Notes: generated from the sequence alone by a model not told the origin. Counted from the stretch's first letter, positions 19,055 to 33,020 are shown. The stretch: DNA of 64,000 nt from Bradyrhizobium aeschynomenes (GCF_013178945.1 NZ_JABFDM010000004.1:372001-436000), one strand, 5' to 3'. Made by a program: numbers and translations.

Positions 19055-19366
19055 TCAACGGTTCTCCGGTGCGACGTCCTTGACGCCAGCCACAAACACG
19101 GCGACGTCTTCGGTCGCGTACTTGAGATGCACGCGCTTGTCGGACGGCACCTGCTTCACCGTGCACACGCCCGGCCGCCACTCACGCGCCGGCCGGATCG
19201 GCCGTGGCGCAAAGCTGCCGCCGCAATTCGGGCAGACGTTGAACAGCTTCGTCTCCACGCAGTCGGCGCAGAAGGTGCACTCATAGGAGCAGATGCGCGC
19301 GTCGGTCGCCGACGGCGGCAGGTCCTTGTCGCAATACTCGCAGTTCGGCCGAAGCTGCAGCGCCAT
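19055..19366 (-). CDS. DUF1272-type zinc-ribbon protein
   Basis: A 103-residue cytoplasmic protein from the ATG at 19366. Cys pairs dominate the first 50 residues: CEYCDKDL, CSYECTFCADC and CPNCGG. This is the DUF1272 arrangement that probably binds two zinc ions. The remaining half is basic and unrelated to a known enzyme. It is a single gene convergent with fahA. Function is unknown; the zinc-finger assignment rests on the Cys spacing alone. Confidence 0.8.
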   Translation of the reverse strand: MALQLRPNCEYCDKDLPPSATDARICSYECTFCADCVETKLFNVCPNCGGSFAPRPIRPAREWRPGVCTVKQVPSDKRVHLKYATEDVAVFVAGVKDVAPENR

Positions 19367-19455
19367 GGTCGTCTCGCAATGCTCTGAACCCGGCGATTGT
19401 TCCAGAAGGGATGCCGGAGGTGAATGCCGAAGTTCCCTCGATTTGCGCCATGCGG

Positions 19456-19935
19456 TCAGCCTGACGACAGCGATCCCAGCGGCAGCTTCGCGCTCTCCTT
19501 GAGCCGGTCGAGCACGATCGAGGAGCGCACATGGGCAACGCTCTGATGCGGCATCAGCACGTTGTTGACGATGTCGGATAGACTCTTGAGGTCGCGCAGC
19601 ACGACCTTGAGCAGGTAGTCGGAGTCGCCCGTCAGCGCATAGGCGTCCTGGATGTCGTCGACGCGATTGACCAGCGCACGGAACCTCTCGGCGTTGTCGG
19701 GCGAATGCGTCGCCAGCGTGATCTGGATGAAGGCGATCAGCTCGAAGCCGAGCGCCTGGCTGGCGAGCTGGGCGCGGTAGCCGGCGATGACGCCGTCTTC
19801 CTCCAGCCGCATCCGCCGCCGCGAGCATTGCGAGGCGGACAGCCCGGCGAGATCGGCCAGCTCCTGGTTGGTCAGCCGGCCGTCGTCCTGGAGCGCGGCC
19901 AGGATCTTGATATCGAAGCTGTCGACCGAAATCAT
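19456..19935 (-). CDS. Lrp/AsnC-family regulator
   Basis: 159 residues from the ATG at 19935 (MISVDSFDIKIL); an upstream in-frame ATG adds 18 unlike residues reaching into the promoter. The HTH is LTNQELADLAGLSASQCSRRRMRLEEDGVI, followed by a RAM/ligand domain (GFELIAFIQITL, then DAYALTGDSDYLLKVVL). It is divergent from hppD with a 122-bp gap, so it probably controls hppD in response to an aromatic amino acid. Confidence 0.9.
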   Translation of the reverse strand: MISVDSFDIKILAALQDDGRLTNQELADLAGLSASQCSRRRMRLEEDGVIAGYRAQLASQALGFELIAFIQITLATHSPDNAERFRALVNRVDDIQDAYALTGDSDYLLKVVLRDLKSLSDIVNNVLMPHQSVAHVRSSIVLDRLKESAKLPLGSLSSG

Positions 19936-20057
19936 GCGCCATGTCCTTCGAGCATGCACGGATCGTGCATATCCAGGCGAAAATGACAATGGTTTGCACG
20001 CTCCATGCGCGAAATCCGGGCGATAATCTCCGGATCAAGCTGAAGGAGCTGCCGCCC

Positions 20058-21176
<1,119 letters not shown>

Positions 21177-21194
21177 GGCGGTTCGATCGAGAAC

Positions 21195-22307
21195 CTACCG
21201 CCCCGCCTTCCAGGTATTCACCAGCGCCCCGATCTCCGCGACCTCCGGCTCGCGGATGGTCGACGGCGTCCGCGAGAACCGCGGCGCTGGGGCGGGCTGC
21301 GTCACGCCGTGGCGCTCCACGAACACGCCGCGGGCGGCCATGTGGGCGTGCTTCGGCGCCTCCGACATCGTCAGCACCGGCGCGAAGCAGATGTCGGTGC
21401 CTTCCATGATCGCGCACCACTCCTCGCGCGTCTTGCTCTTGAACACCGCGACCAGCTTCTCCTTCAGCGCCGGCCAGGCGCGCGGGTCCATCTGCGCCTC
21501 GAAGGCCGGATCGGAGAGGTCGGCGTGCTGGCGCAGCAGCGCGTAGAACTGCGGCTCGATCGAGCCGATCGAGATGAAGTTGCCGCAGGCGCATTCATAG
21601 ACGCCGTAGAAATGTGCGCCGCCGTCGAGGAAGTTGCGCTCGCGTCCCTCGGTCCAGCGGCCCATTGCGGTGAGATCGAAGAACATCGCGAGCAGCGACG
21701 CGGCGCCGTCGCACATCGCGGTGTCCACCACCTGACCCTTGCCGGACTTCGACGCTTCCAGCAGCGCGGCGAGCACGCCGACGACGAGATAGAGCGCACC
21801 GCCGCCGAAATCGCCGACCAGGTTGAGCGGCGGCACCGGCCGCTCCTTCGGCCCGATCGCGGCGAGCGCGCCGGTGATCGAGATGTAGTTGATGTCGTGA
21901 CCGGCCGCGTGCGCGAGCGGGCCTTCCTGGCCCCAGCCGGTCATGCGGCCGTAGACCAGCTTCGGATTGCGCGCGAGCACGACATCGGGGCCAAGGCCGA
22001 GCCGCTCCATCACGCCGGGACGGAAGCCTTCGATCAGCGCGTCAGCGCCGGCGAGCAGCTCGAGCACTTCGGCAATGACCGCCTTGTCCTTGAGATCGAG
22101 CTCGATCACCTTGCGGCCGCGGCCGGCGACCGACTTCATGGTCTTGCGCGCGCCGACGCGATCCAGCGTCACCACTTCCGCGCCCATGTCCGCGAGCAGC
22201 ATGCAGGCGAACGGTCCCGGCCCGATGCCGGCGAACTCGACGATGCGGAAGCCTGCGAGCGGGCCGGTGGCGCGGGTCTGGTTGTGAGGAGCGGTCTTGT
22301 CGAGCAC
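21195..22307 (-). CDS. CaiB/BaiF family (class III) CoA-transferase, alpha-methylacyl-CoA racemase-like
   Basis: 370 residues from the GTG at 22307, which follows AAGGACACAACGAC; the longer frame adds 26 basic residues with no similarity to the family. The start [27 protein letters not shown] and the later [13 protein letters not shown] with the catalytic Asp are typical of the family. Enzymes here transfer or racemise acyl-CoA; the early AGIGPGP motif is closest to alpha-methylacyl-CoA racemases. It converges on hppD with an 18-bp gap. A terminator separates it from the molybdenum-hydroxylase operon upstream, so it has its own promoter. Confidence 0.85.
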   Translation of the reverse strand: MLDKTAPHNQTRATGPLAGFRIVEFAGIGPGPFACMLLADMGAEVVTLDRVGARKTMKSVAGRGRKVIELDLKDKAVIAEVLELLAGADALIEGFRPGVMERLGLGPDVVLARNPKLVYGRMTGWGQEGPLAHAAGHDINYISITGALAAIGPKERPVPPLNLVGDFGGGALYLVVGVLAALLEASKSGKGQVVDTAMCDGAASLLAMFFDLTAMGRWTEGRERNFLDGGAHFYGVYECACGNFISIGSIEPQFYALLRQHADLSDPAFEAQMDPRAWPALKEKLVAVFKSKTREEWCAIMEGTDICFAPVLTMSEAPKHAHMAARGVFVERHGVTQPAPAPRFSRTPSTIREPEVAEIGALVNTWKAGR

Positions 22308-22416
22308 GTCGTTGTGTCCTTGGCTTCGCGCGTCTTGTCGCTTTGCGTTTCCTGATCCGCAATTGTCCCGCGTGCCTCGAGGCAACGCAAGCGCGCCGTA
22401 TGCCGCAAAGCAAAAC

Positions 22417-22436
22417 GGCGCGCATTGCTGCGCGCC
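22417..22436 (-). terminator. Rho-independent terminator after the CoxM-like gene
   Basis: On the minus strand GGCGCGC (22436-22430) pairs with GCGCGCC (22423-22417) over a 6-nt loop and is followed directly by GTTTTG. It lies about 50 bp past the CoxM-like stop. Confidence 0.7.
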
Positions 22437-22484
22437 GCGTGGAATTTGACGTGCCGTTGCGCGGAATGATCCGCGTCGCGCACG

Positions 22485-23285
22485 CTAGCCTGCGGCTTGC
22501 ACCGCACGCTGCGCCATCACCTTCACCAGATTGGCGCGGTAGTCGGCCGAGCCGTGGATGTCGCTGAGCAGGCCGCTCGCGGAGACGCTGACGCCGTCGA
22601 GCGCGGACGCCGACCAGTTGGACTTCAGCGCCGCCTCGATCGCGGAGACCCGCATCACGCCGCTCTGCGAGGCGCCGGTGGCGGCTACGCGCACATCGCC
22701 GCCCTTGGTCTTGGTGACGAACACGCCGGTCAGCGCGAAACGCGACGCTGGGTGGCGCATCTTGGCGTAGCCGGCCTTCTCCGGCACCGGGAACGACACT
22801 TCGGTGATGATCTCGCCGTCCTCCAGCGCCGTGGTGAACAGGCCCTTGAAGAAATCCTCCGCCGCGATCGACCGCTTGTTGGTCTTCACGGTGGCGCCGA
22901 GCGAGATCAGTGCCGCCGGGAAATCCGCCGCCGGGTCGTTGTTGGCGATCGAGCCGCCGATCGTGCCACGGGCGCGCACCGCGGGATCGCCGAGCACCGA
23001 GGTGAGATGAGCGATCGCGGGGACCGCCTTCTTCACATCGGCATTGGTCATGATGTCGTAATAGGTCGTCGCCGCCTTGATGACGAGCGTGTCGCCCGAG
23101 AGCTGCACGCCGATCAGGTCCTTGATCTTGCCGATGTCGATGACATCGGACGGGCTGGCGAGGCGCTGCTTCATCACCGGGATCAGGGTGTGACCACCGG
23201 CGAGGAACTTGGCATCGCTGCCCTTGGAGAACAGCGCCGCGGCTTCGTCGACCGAGGAGGCGCGATGATAGGTCGTCTCATACAT
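22485..23285 (-). CDS. Molybdenum hydroxylase FAD-binding subunit (CoxM-like)
   Basis: 266 residues from the ATG at 23285, preceded by AGGGAGC; upstream in-frame codons belong to the intercistronic hairpin. The FAD motifs FLAGGHTLIP (about residue 28) and TIGGSIANNDPAADFPAAL (about residue 105) are clear. It should shuttle electrons from the iron-sulfur subunit to the acceptor in an xanthine dehydrogenase-family complex with the large and small subunits encoded just upstream in the order S-L-M. Confidence 0.92.
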   Translation of the reverse strand: MYETTYHRASSVDEAAALFSKGSDAKFLAGGHTLIPVMKQRLASPSDVIDIGKIKDLIGVQLSGDTLVIKAATTYYDIMTNADVKKAVPAIAHLTSVLGDPAVRARGTIGGSIANNDPAADFPAALISLGATVKTNKRSIAAEDFFKGLFTTALEDGEIITEVSFPVPEKAGYAKMRHPASRFALTGVFVTKTKGGDVRVAATGASQSGVMRVSAIEAALKSNWSASALDGVSVSASGLLSDIHGSADYRANLVKVMAQRAVQAAG

Positions 23286-23312
23286 GGGAAGCTCCCTGAA
23301 TTTTTTATCGAG

Positions 23313-23353
23313 ATCATTCCGGGGCCGCGCCTGCGCGCGCCCCGGAGCGATGA
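23313..23353. repeat. Intercistronic hairpin between CoxL- and CoxM-like genes
   Basis: ATCATTCCGGGGC at the left and GCCCCGGAGCGATGAT at the right are near-complementary and enclose a GC-rich loop. It is a mini form of the CCGGGG-type repeat seen beside fahA and may tune subunit ratios or protect mRNA ends. Confidence 0.6.
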
Positions 23354-25693
<2,340 letters not shown>

Positions 25694-25797
25694 GCGAATC
25701 TCTCCCCTACCGGAGTTTGTTGTCCCGCCGCGGCCATCGCGCGCAGCGGTCGTGGTCTCGGTATTGCTTGAAAGACGTCGAAAGCCGACGGCAGCCC

Positions 25798-26283
<486 letters not shown>

Positions 26284-26569
26284 GAGTAACCTCCCGATGA
26301 ATTGTTCTTATTCTGATTAGAAACAGCGCCCTCAGGACTTTGCAACTCGAATTTTCATCGGCGCTGTCATTGCGACGTCTTGCGCAGCCCTCCGGCGATT
26401 CGGTCGCATCTGTGTGGTGGCCGCCCGCAGGCCGGAGGCAGGGCAGTATGCCGATGCTGCTCATTTACTGACCCTTAGCCATTGTGACGTAGTTTTGATC
26501 ACGCTGGGGTGCTCTGCATCCACGCGGGATGGCTCTGGCCATATTAAGAATGGACTCTCGGGGGTGGGA

Positions 26570-28609
26570 ATGTCTGCGCATTTGGCGCCGCAGTCGCGGC
26601 GTGGCAATTTTCTGACCCTGCGCTTTCGCGCCAAGATATTTCTCGGCTTTGCGGTCGTGCTGGCGATCTCCGCCGCCAGCATCGGCTTCGCCTATGTCGG
26701 GTTCGAGCAGGTCGCGGCGGCCGTCGCATCCTATCGGGCAAGCGTCGCCGAGGCCGATGTGGCCAGAACGATCGACCGCGAGCTCATCTCCTATCAGGCC
26801 CTCGCGCGCTATTTTGCGCTGACCGGAAAGCCCGAGGACGAGGCGGCGGCCACGGCAGCCCAACAATCATTGCAGGCCGCGATCGACAAGTCGATGGCGG
26901 CGACCAGCACGGCGGAGCGCCGGGCGCAGCTCGGCAAGCTGCAGACGCAGTTTCAGACCTTCGCCAAGATCTTCTCCGACATCGTCGGCCTGACCCGCGA
27001 CAACGCCAAGCTGGCGACCGATCAGATCGGGATCGTCGGCAACAAGATCCGCTTCAAATTCGATGATCTTGCCGATACGGCCGCGCTGGCGGGCCTGCCC
27101 ACCGTGCAGACCACAGCCAAGGACCTGACCGGGCAATATCTGACCGCCTCCGCCCTGGTCGGCACCTTCCTGGCCAAGCCGGATCAGAAGACGGCCGACG
27201 GCGCCATTGCCAGGACACGCTTCCTGGAAACGTCGCTGGTCACGATCTATGCCAATGACGAGAAGATCACGCAGCGCGTCACCGAGCTCGGCGAGCTCAT
27301 CAAGCAATACCGCGCCGCCTTCATCAAGTTCTCGGACAATTCCAAGGCCCTGGCGAAGCTGGTGCAGGACATGGGCGGCGCGGCCACCGAGATCCTCGCA
27401 CTCTCCAACGGGCTGAGGTCCGGACTCGCGGCCGACCAGCAGCGCATCGAGGCGTCAACCAACAACACCATCACGGAGATCGAACGGCTGATCGCGATCC
27501 TGGCGGTCGGCGGCCTGGCGCTCGGTGCGGCGCTGGCCCTGATGCTCGGCAACGGCATTTCCAAGCCGATGATCACGATGTGCAAGGCGATGCGCGAGCT
27601 CGCCTCCGGCAATTTCGACGTTAGGCTGCCCGGCCTCGGGCGTGTCGACGAGATCGGCGAGATGGCGTCCGCGGTCGAGGAGTTCAAGCTTCAGGCTGTG
27701 GCGAAGGCCGAGCGCGACGCGGCAACGCAGGACGCCCAGAACAAGGCCGCCGGCGCCGCCCGCCGGGCGGAGCTGATCCGCTTCGCCAACGAATTCGAGA
27801 CGGCGGTCGGCTCGATCGTCTCCAACGTCTCGACCTCGGCCGCGCAGTTGGAGCACGCCGCCTCGACCCTGACCCGCACCGCCGAGACGACGCAGTCGCT
27901 GGCGGGCCGCGTCAGCGGCACCTCTGATCAGGCGACCGGCCGGATTCATTCGGTGGCCAGCGCGACCGACGAACTGTCCGCCTCGGTCAACGAGATCGGC
28001 CGGCAGGTGCGCGAGTCCAGCCGAATTGCCGAATCCGCGGTGATGCAGGCCGAGGAGACCGACGGCCGCATCGGCAAGCTGTCGCGCGCGGCGCAGGAGA
28101 TCGGCGACGTCGTCAAGCTGATCACCGCGATCGCCGAGCAGACCAACCTGCTCGCGCTCAACGCCACCATCGAGGCGGCGCGCGCCGGCGACGCCGGCCG
28201 CGGCTTCGCCGTCGTGGCCTCCGAGGTGAAGTCGCTGGCCGAGCAGACCGCCAAGGCGACCGACGACATCTCCAACCACATCTCCGGCATGCAGGCCGCG
28301 ACCCAGGAATCGGTTGCCGCGATCAAGCAGATCGGCGGCACCATCCGCCAGATCTCCACCATCGCCTCCTCGATCGCCACCGCCGTCGAGCAGCAGGGCG
28401 GAGCGACCCAGGAGATTGCCAGGAACGTGCAGAGCGTCGCGGCCGGCACGCAGGCCGCGGCCACCGACATCAGCCAGGTCAATCGCGGTGCGACTCAGAC
28501 CGGCGAAGCCTCGGAGGAGGTGCTGCGCTCGGCGCAGTCGCTGTCCTCGGAGAGCGCGCGCCTACGCGAGGAGCTCAACCGATTCATGGCGAATATTCGC
28601 GCGGCGTAG
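26570..28609 (+). CDS. Methyl-accepting chemotaxis protein
   Basis: 679 residues from the ATG at 26570, chosen because the upstream in-frame extension is unlike the family. TM1 lies at about residues 22-42, then comes a roughly 260-residue periplasmic helical sensor, TM2 near residue 310 (LALGAALALML), and HAMP (FDVRLPGLGRVDEIGEMASAVEEFK). The signalling domain carries the conserved hairpin tip EQTNLLALNATIEAARAGDAGRGFAVVASEV. No C-terminal CheR tether is present. It is divergent from the CoxS-like gene, but a link to that substrate is only a guess. Confidence 0.93.
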   Translation: MSAHLAPQSRRGNFLTLRFRAKIFLGFAVVLAISAASIGFAYVGFEQVAAAVASYRASVAEADVARTIDRELISYQALARYFALTGKPEDEAAATAAQQSLQAAIDKSMAATSTAERRAQLGKLQTQFQTFAKIFSDIVGLTRDNAKLATDQIGIVGNKIRFKFDDLADTAALAGLPTVQTTAKDLTGQYLTASALVGTFLAKPDQKTADGAIARTRFLETSLVTIYANDEKITQRVTELGELIKQYRAAFIKFSDNSKALAKLVQDMGGAATEILALSNGLRSGLAADQQRIEASTNNTITEIERLIAILAVGGLALGAALALMLGNGISKPMITMCKAMRELASGNFDVRLPGLGRVDEIGEMASAVEEFKLQAVAKAERDAATQDAQNKAAGAARRAELIRFANEFETAVGSIVSNVSTSAAQLEHAASTLTRTAETTQSLAGRVSGTSDQATGRIHSVASATDELSASVNEIGRQVRESSRIAESAVMQAEETDGRIGKLSRAAQEIGDVVKLITAIAEQTNLLALNATIEAARAGDAGRGFAVVASEVKSLAEQTAKATDDISNHISGMQAATQESVAAIKQIGGTIRQISTIASSIATAVEQQGGATQEIARNVQSVAAGTQAAATDISQVNRGATQTGEASEEVLRSAQSLSSESARLREELNRFMANIRAA

Positions 28610-29012
28610 GGGCGCTGGACTGGGATTCTCGGCAGTGCATGTGCACGGCTGCCCCAAGCTGGCCGCCCAATTCTCCGGGGTCATCCCCGCGAACTTGGCG
28701 GATCCATACGCCGCGGCGGCCATGTGCCGGGTGGTATCAATCGCCCGCCCGCATCCTGCATCACGCGGTATGGATCCCGGGTCGCGCTCGCTTCGCTCGC
28801 TCGTCCGGGACGACAGTTGAGGAGAACGCGGCATAGAGCCCTGGGATTGGTGCCCTCGGACCCGCGGTGGCGCTCAGAGTTCCCGCAGCCGGCAAGGGGA
28901 ACCTCGCCCCCGGCGAGACGTTGGGTCGCAGCGGCAGGAGATAGCTGCCGCATTTGCTCCACCCTCTCCGGTCAAGCATGCGGTGCGACCCGCGCCGTCG
29001 CAGTGTGATCCC
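28610..29012. other. Intergenic region with palindromic repeat
   Basis: A 400-bp gap between the chemoreceptor and MFS genes. Most of it is the palindromic element at 28680-28814; the rest shows no supported gene. The promoter of the MFS-otsBA group should lie near 28900-29000. Confidence 0.4.
28680..28814. repeat. Palindromic intergenic repeat, divergent copy
   Basis: A perfect inner pair GGATCCATAC / GTATGGATCC and imperfect outer ends (GTCATCCCCGCG versus CGTCCGGGACGAC), with an internal GCGCTCGCTTCGCTCGC hairpin. The plan is the same as the two elements beside fahA, but the arm sequence differs. Confidence 0.65.
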
Positions 29013-30518
29013 ATGGCACCCCGACAGGCCTCCGCACCCGATCTCCGCCTCGTCACCCCAGCGCCGCAACCCGGCGGCGCCGCGCCGGGCCGCGAGCGCA
29101 TCATCGAAACCAATATCCCGGCACGTCTCGACGACCTGCGCTGGAGCCCGTTCCACACCCGGGTCGTGCTGGCGCTCGGCATCACCTGGGTGCTCGACGG
29201 GCTCGAGGTCACGCTCGCCGGCGCACTGTCGGGGGCGCTCAAGCAGAGCCCGGCGCTGCACTTCTCCAATCTCGACATCGGTCTCGCCAACAGCGCCTAT
29301 CTCGCCGGCGCCGTCATCGGGGCGCTCGGCTTCGGCTGGCTGACCGATCGCATCGGGCGCCGCAAATTGTTCTTCATCACGCTGGCGCTCTATCTGTCCG
29401 CCACCGCTGCGACCGCCTTGTCGTGGAATGTCGCGACCTACGCGCTGTTTCGCTTCCTGACCGGCGCCGGCATCGGCGGCGAGTACACCGCGATCAACTC
29501 GACGATCCAGGAGCTGGTGCCGGCCCGCTACCGCGGCTGGACCGACCTCATGATCAACGGCAGCTTCTGGCTGGGTGCCGCGCTTGGCGCGGTCGGCGCC
29601 ATCGTGCTGCTCGATCCGGCCTTCGCCGGCCCTGATGTCGGCTGGCGGCTGGCCTACGGCATCGGCGCCTGCCTCGGCCTGCTCGTGCTGATCATGCGGA
29701 TGTGGATCCCGGAAAGCCCACGCTGGCTGATGATCCATGGCCATCCCGAGCAGGCGCATGACATCGTCGCCGCGATCGAGCGCGACGTCACCGGCCACGA
29801 CCGCGAGGAGCGCGCTAAATCCCTGCCGAAGATGCGTTTGCGGATGCGCGATCACACGCCGCTGCGCGAGGTCGCGCACACGCTGTTCTCGGTCTACCGC
29901 CAGCGCTCGCTCGTCGGGCTGACGCTGATGATCGCGCAGGCCTTCTTCTATAATGCGATCTTCTTCACCTTCGCGCTGGTGCTGACCGACTTCTACGGCA
30001 TCAAGTCCGATCACGTCGGCTGGTATATCCTCCCCTTTGCGGCCGGTAACGTGCTCGGCCCGCTGCTGCTCGGCCGTCTGTTCGACACGCTCGGCCGGCG
30101 TGCCATGATCACCTTCACCTATGGCATCTCCGGACTGCTGCTGGCGCTCACCGGCTATCTGTTCTCGATCGGCGTGTTGAGCGCGCAGACGCAGACCGCC
30201 GCCTGGATGGTGATCTTCTTCTTCGCATCGCCCGCGGCAAGTGCCGCCTATCTCACGGTGTCGGAGAATTTTCCCCTCGAGGTGCGGGCGCTCGCGATTG
30301 CGCTGTTCTACGCGATCGGCACCGGGATCGGCGGCGTCGCCGGCCCCGCCTTGTTCGGCGCGCTGCTTGATTCGGGCGCGCGCGGCGCCGTGTTTGCCGG
30401 CTATCTGTTCGGCGCGGCGCTGATGGGGGTGGCGGCGCTGGTCGCCTGGCGATATGCGATCGCCGCGGAGCGCAAATCGCTCGAGCAGGTCGCGCGCCCG
30501 CTTGCCGTGATGGAGTAG
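29013..30518 (+). CDS. MFS transporter (sugar/metabolite:H+ symporter type)
   Basis: 501 residues from the ATG at 29013; a GTG at 28983 is an alternative and neither has a strong ribosome site. Twelve membrane segments are predicted. The first cytoplasmic loop motif is FGWLTDRIGRRK, and a sugar-porter-like PESPRWLMIHG follows TM6. DGLEVTLAGALSG in TM1 resembles aromatic acid and sialic acid symporters. It ends 3 bp before the otsB start codon, so the two are one transcript, which suggests uptake linked to trehalose metabolism or osmotic stress (inference). Confidence 0.85.
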   Translation: MAPRQASAPDLRLVTPAPQPGGAAPGRERIIETNIPARLDDLRWSPFHTRVVLALGITWVLDGLEVTLAGALSGALKQSPALHFSNLDIGLANSAYLAGAVIGALGFGWLTDRIGRRKLFFITLALYLSATAATALSWNVATYALFRFLTGAGIGGEYTAINSTIQELVPARYRGWTDLMINGSFWLGAALGAVGAIVLLDPAFAGPDVGWRLAYGIGACLGLLVLIMRMWIPESPRWLMIHGHPEQAHDIVAAIERDVTGHDREERAKSLPKMRLRMRDHTPLREVAHTLFSVYRQRSLVGLTLMIAQAFFYNAIFFTFALVLTDFYGIKSDHVGWYILPFAAGNVLGPLLLGRLFDTLGRRAMITFTYGISGLLLALTGYLFSIGVLSAQTQTAAWMVIFFFASPAASAAYLTVSENFPLEVRALAIALFYAIGTGIGGVAGPALFGALLDSGARGAVFAGYLFGAALMGVAALVAWRYAIAAERKSLEQVARPLAVME

Positions 30519-30521
30519 TTG

Positions 30522-31346
30522 ATGATGTCCGAGAATACCGACCTCACCGTGCCTGCCACGTCCGAGCCGCCCGAGATCGTCCCGGCGCCTGCGAGCCTGG
30601 TGCCGCATCTGCACGAGGTCGCGATCCTGCTCGACATCGACGGCACCCTGCTCGATCTCGCGCCGACGCCGCGCGAGGTGTGGGTGCCGCCGGGGCTGGC
30701 CGAGACGTTGAACCTCCTGCTGCAGCGAACCTCCGGCGCACTGGCGCTGGTCTCCGGCCGCTCGCTCAACGACATCGATCTGATCTTTGCGCCCGAGGTC
30801 TATCCCGCCGTTGGAGGCCATGGCGCGGAGATGCGCCTCGCCGGCGGCAGTGAGGCCGATGCCGTCAAGGCGCCGCCTCTGGACAAGGAACTCAAGCGCC
30901 GGCTGGCTGCGATCGCCAGGCTCAGCCCCGGAATTCTGCTCGAGGACAAGGGCTATTCGCTGGCGCTGCATTATCGTCTCGCGCCGCAGGCGGAGAAGGT
31001 GATCTACGAGGAGGTGTCGCGCATTCGCGCCGAGCTGCCCGGTGCGCCGATCGAGGTGCTGCCCGGCAAATGCGTCTGCGAGATCAAGCATGCCGGGTTC
31101 ACCAAGGCGAGCGGCGTGCGCGAATTGATGCGGCACGCGCCATTCGCCGGACGCAGGCCGTTCTTCATCGGTGACGATGTCACCGATGAAACCGTGTTTG
31201 CAATCATGCCCGATTTCGCCGGCCTGTCGTTCTCGGTCGGCCGCCGCGCGCTCGGCGTCGACGGACATTTCGACGCGCCGGACGACGTGCGCGCCTTTCT
31301 CGCCCAGCTCGCAGGGAGTGGAACTAATTCCATCGCGTCGCGGTGA
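30522..31346 (+). CDS. otsB: Trehalose-6-phosphate phosphatase
   Basis: 274 residues; tandem ATGs at 30522 and 30525 follow GATGGAG. HAD motifs are visible: LLDIDGTLLDLAP (nucleophile and acid Asp), VSGRSLNDI and FIGDDVTDE (metal Asp residues). It removes phosphate from trehalose-6-phosphate made by OtsA, encoded just downstream. Together they produce trehalose as a compatible solute. Confidence 0.95.
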   Translation: MMSENTDLTVPATSEPPEIVPAPASLVPHLHEVAILLDIDGTLLDLAPTPREVWVPPGLAETLNLLLQRTSGALALVSGRSLNDIDLIFAPEVYPAVGGHGAEMRLAGGSEADAVKAPPLDKELKRRLAAIARLSPGILLEDKGYSLALHYRLAPQAEKVIYEEVSRIRAELPGAPIEVLPGKCVCEIKHAGFTKASGVRELMRHAPFAGRRPFFIGDDVTDETVFAIMPDFAGLSFSVGRRALGVDGHFDAPDDVRAFLAQLAGSGTNSIASR

Positions 31347-31556
31347 CCGCCAGGCGCGTTGTTAGTTCCTCAAGGAGTTCCACATGCATGGCGTTCGCGT
31401 CTGCATGCATCGTCATTGATTAGAAATGTTCTGACTTGCTCCCCGCTGTGATTACACCGCGGGCTTGCCTGAATTTGGTTTCAATTGGTTGAAAGGGTGG
31501 CCTGGAACCATATTGATGAACGGTTGTTAACCGACATGACCAACAGGAGGGGAGCT

Positions 31557-33020
31557 GTGAACCTCGTCGTGGTTTCGAATCGGGTGGCCCGTGGCAAAGC
31601 CAACGAGCCAATGACCGGCGGACTTGCGGCAGCTCTGCTGCCCGTTGTTGAAAATTCTGGGGCAGTGTGGGTCGGTTCCTCGGGTCGTGTGCGCGATGGT
31701 GCGCAGATGGAACCGATTGCGCAGGTCGAGCAGCTCGGCCAGGGCGCGCTGGCGCTGCTGGATCTGCCGGCGGCGCATTATGCCGGCTACTACGAAGGTT
31801 TCGCCAATTCGGCGCTGTGGCCGGCGCTCCACTCCCGTAGCGATCTGATCCGCGTCTCGCAGGAAGACTATCATTCCTATCGTGAGGTCAATTCGTTCGT
31901 CGCGCGCGCGCTGCTGCGGTTCCAGAAGCCAGACACGCTGTTCTGGATTCAGGATTATCACTTCCTGTCGCTCGGTGCGGAGCTGCGCGCACTCGGAGTG
32001 AAGAGCCGGATCGGCTTCTTCCTGCACACGCCCTGGCCGGCACGCAGCGTCATCGACAGCGTGCCGAATCACCGTGAGCTCGTCACCGCGATGCTCGCCT
32101 ATGACCTCATCGGTTTTCAGACCGAGGACGATCGCGACAATTTCACCGCCTGCATCCGCGCCGATCTCGGCGTGCTCGTGCGCGATGGGGTGGTCAGGTC
32201 GCGGCACGGCCACACGCGGCTGGCGGTGTTTCCGATCGGCATCGATGCCGACAAGTTCGCTGCATCCGCCGCCAAGGCGGCGTCGCATCCCGACGTGTCG
32301 CGGCTGCGCCGCAGCCTGCATGGCGAGAAGCTGGCGATCGGCGTCGACCGGCTCGATTATTCGAAGGGGCTCGTCAACCGCATCAACGCGTTCGATCGGA
32401 TGTGGACGATGCATCCGGCCCTGCTGCGCGCCGTGTCGCTGCTGCAGATCGCGACGCCGTCCCGCGAATCGATCGAGGCCTATGGCAATCTGCAGAGCGA
32501 GGTCGCGCGCCTCGTCAGCGAGGTCAATGGCCGCCATGGCGAGGTCGACTGGACGCCGATCCGCTATCTCAACAAGGGCTATGGCCAGGGCGTGCTGGCC
32601 GGCCTCTATCGCAGCGCGCAGGTCGGTGTCGTCACACCGCTGCATGACGGCATGAATCTCGTCGCCAAGGAATATGTCGCCGCCCAGAGTCCGGTCGATC
32701 CCGGCGTGCTCGTGCTGTCGAAGTTCGCCGGCGCTGCCAACGAGCTCGATGCCGCGCTGCTGGTCAATCCGCACGACATCGACGGCATGGCCCGCACCAT
32801 TGCGATGGCGCTCGCGATGCCGCTCAACGAGCGCCGGATGCGCTACGAGATTCTGATGACCAAGCTGCGCCGCCATTCGATTCAGCAATGGTTCGCGGAC
32901 TTTATCGAGTCATTGCAGGACAGCGAGGCCGCGGAGTCGGTCGAGATCGGACCTCTGCCGGAGGCGCCGGCGAGCTTTCTCACGAGCCGCCTCGCATCGT
33001 CGAGCGCCCGTTACCACTAG
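31557..33020 (+). CDS. otsA: Trehalose-6-phosphate synthase (GT20)
   Basis: Start chosen at the GTG at 31557 because AGGAGGGG lies directly before it and it gives the family start VNLVVVSNRVA. ATGs at 31536 and upstream would add a non-family leader. 487 residues. Motifs: GGLAAALLPV for glucose-6-phosphate binding, RLDYSKGL, and HDGMNLVAKEY for the UDP-glucose site. It makes trehalose-6-phosphate for OtsB. A 210-bp gap with a locally A/T-rich stretch separates it from otsB and may hold its own promoter. Confidence 0.95.
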   Translation: MNLVVVSNRVARGKANEPMTGGLAAALLPVVENSGAVWVGSSGRVRDGAQMEPIAQVEQLGQGALALLDLPAAHYAGYYEGFANSALWPALHSRSDLIRVSQEDYHSYREVNSFVARALLRFQKPDTLFWIQDYHFLSLGAELRALGVKSRIGFFLHTPWPARSVIDSVPNHRELVTAMLAYDLIGFQTEDDRDNFTACIRADLGVLVRDGVVRSRHGHTRLAVFPIGIDADKFAASAAKAASHPDVSRLRRSLHGEKLAIGVDRLDYSKGLVNRINAFDRMWTMHPALLRAVSLLQIATPSRESIEAYGNLQSEVARLVSEVNGRHGEVDWTPIRYLNKGYGQGVLAGLYRSAQVGVVTPLHDGMNLVAKEYVAAQSPVDPGVLVLSKFAGAANELDAALLVNPHDIDGMARTIAMALAMPLNERRMRYEILMTKLRRHSIQQWFADFIESLQDSEAAESVEIGPLPEAPASFLTSRLASSSARYH

